From Synchiropus splendidus (taxonomy: Eukaryota > Chordata > Actinopteri > Syngnathiformes > Callionymidae): a stretch of 64,000 bases of DNA. Position numbers and translations under genes: made by a program. Under the pieces are notes generated by a model. The model saw only the letters and a program-made list of their open reading frames with translations. It was not told the DNA's origin and ran no database searches. The DNA lies in the NCBI RefSeq assembly GCF_027744825.2, contig NC_071351.1, positions 12,039,501-12,103,500 on the forward strand. Direction: 5' to 3'. Of the stretch, positions 63,492 through 64,000 are shown in pieces (the stretch's first letter is position 1; each line of letters opens with the position of its first letter).

Positions 63492-64000
63492 TCAGTCAGC
63501 CTTCAGACCCTCCTGGATCAGGTTCAGCTCATAACAAAGAGTCTCGTAGCGATACGCCATGCGGATCTGAGCCACGTTGGTCTTTCGGATGTCGTTGCCC
63601 TCCGGACCCTCCTTCAAGTAGTTCCCTCCGAGGAAGTGGGCCTTCTCCTGAAGCACACAAACCCACTTGACGTGAGTGATGAAAGCAAATAAAACGTGCT
63701 TCAACTGTTTCCTGCTGCAACAGGTCTGTGTTGTTCAGCCAACTCGGACTTGGACGGACGACAACAGCGACACTAGCTAGTTATACAACAAGCCAAATAG
63801 CATGTTGGCACCCTTCCTGTTTCACAAGCGTTGGCATGAAGGCGCCGTTACATAATGTGTTCAGTTTGCATGTGAAAAGTCGCCCTCATTCTTGCAGTTT
63901 TCAAGTCACCTCGTGAGACATCCCGCTCTGCAGCACGCTGTTCCTGGAGATCTCACACATGTCGCAGGTGCTGAGCTTGAAGACCTGGGCTGCGATGGCG
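63492..64000 (-). CDS. ampd1: AMP deaminase 1, last two exons (partial, runs off the window)
   Basis: AMP deaminase converts AMP to IMP with release of ammonia, in the purine nucleotide cycle. Two exons are present: 64000-63910 (open at the window edge) and the terminal exon 63647-63492, joined in phase 0 across a 262-bp GT-AG intron. The first encodes [20 protein letters not shown] and continues to MSHE. The last begins [20 protein letters not shown] and ends with the family-typical [16 protein letters not shown] about ten residues before the stop. The sequence would also fit AMPD3. I choose AMPD1 because dennd2c lies next to it in the same orientation, as in tetrapods, and because the tail is like AMPD1 (LNLI-EGLK). 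The catalytic core is outside the window. Confidence 0.93.

Noticed and set aside
1..64000. CRISPR arrays, bacterial operons or phage genes
   Set aside because: Exon-intron genes, vertebrate orthologs and fish repeats show this is vertebrate nuclear DNA; no such array or operon is present.

Overview
The window is vertebrate nuclear DNA, most likely from a percomorph-type teleost fish. Three things support this. The protein-coding genes are vertebrate orthologs with short introns (many of 80-250 bp). The interspersed repeats are of fish type: non-LTR retrotransposon tails, hAT-like and MITE-like elements and a tRNA-derived SINE-like unit. The order ampd1-dennd2c, both on the minus strand, matches the AMPD1-DENND2C neighbourhood of tetrapods. 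I cannot name the species from sequence alone.

Layout. About 1-38,000 is gene-poor. I see only a phase-compatible pair of candidate exons (4291-4339 and 9871-9976), an isolated candidate exon near 32975, repeat copies, and long stretches of unique AT-rich DNA in which I recognise no gene. About 38,100-51,600 is a rearranged mosaic. It holds a five-copy decayed repeat array (38121-39120), an inverted duplication that carries the 3' end of dennd2c and a CRE/CCAAT/GC-box promoter-like cassette (39722-41625 against 49163-51595), a candidate short multi-exon gene (41284-43532), a bHLH gene of the TCFL5 type (43790-46172), a second directly repeated block (42628-43222 and 47563-48093), SINE-like units and an imperfect palindrome. 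From 51,217 to about 62,740 lies dennd2c on the minus strand, with 18 coding exons that join into a 915-residue protein. From 63,353 to the window end are the last two exons of ampd1, also minus strand, with a poly(A) signal.

How the genes relate. DENND2C is a DENN-domain protein, a family of Rab guanine-nucleotide exchange factors. AMPD1 is an AMP deaminase of purine nucleotide metabolism. The TCFL5-like bHLH factor is a DNA-binding regulator whose mammalian relative is known from the germ line. No shared pathway is evident; dennd2c and ampd1 are neighbours by conserved synteny. About 600 bp separate the ampd1 3' end from the inferred dennd2c first exon, and a perfect CRE palindrome lies in that gap.

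I found no wholly new molecular system. The most interesting structure is the local inverted duplication that captured the dennd2c 3' end and a promoter cassette beside the TCFL5-like gene, together with the candidate gene and the tandem motif array next to it.
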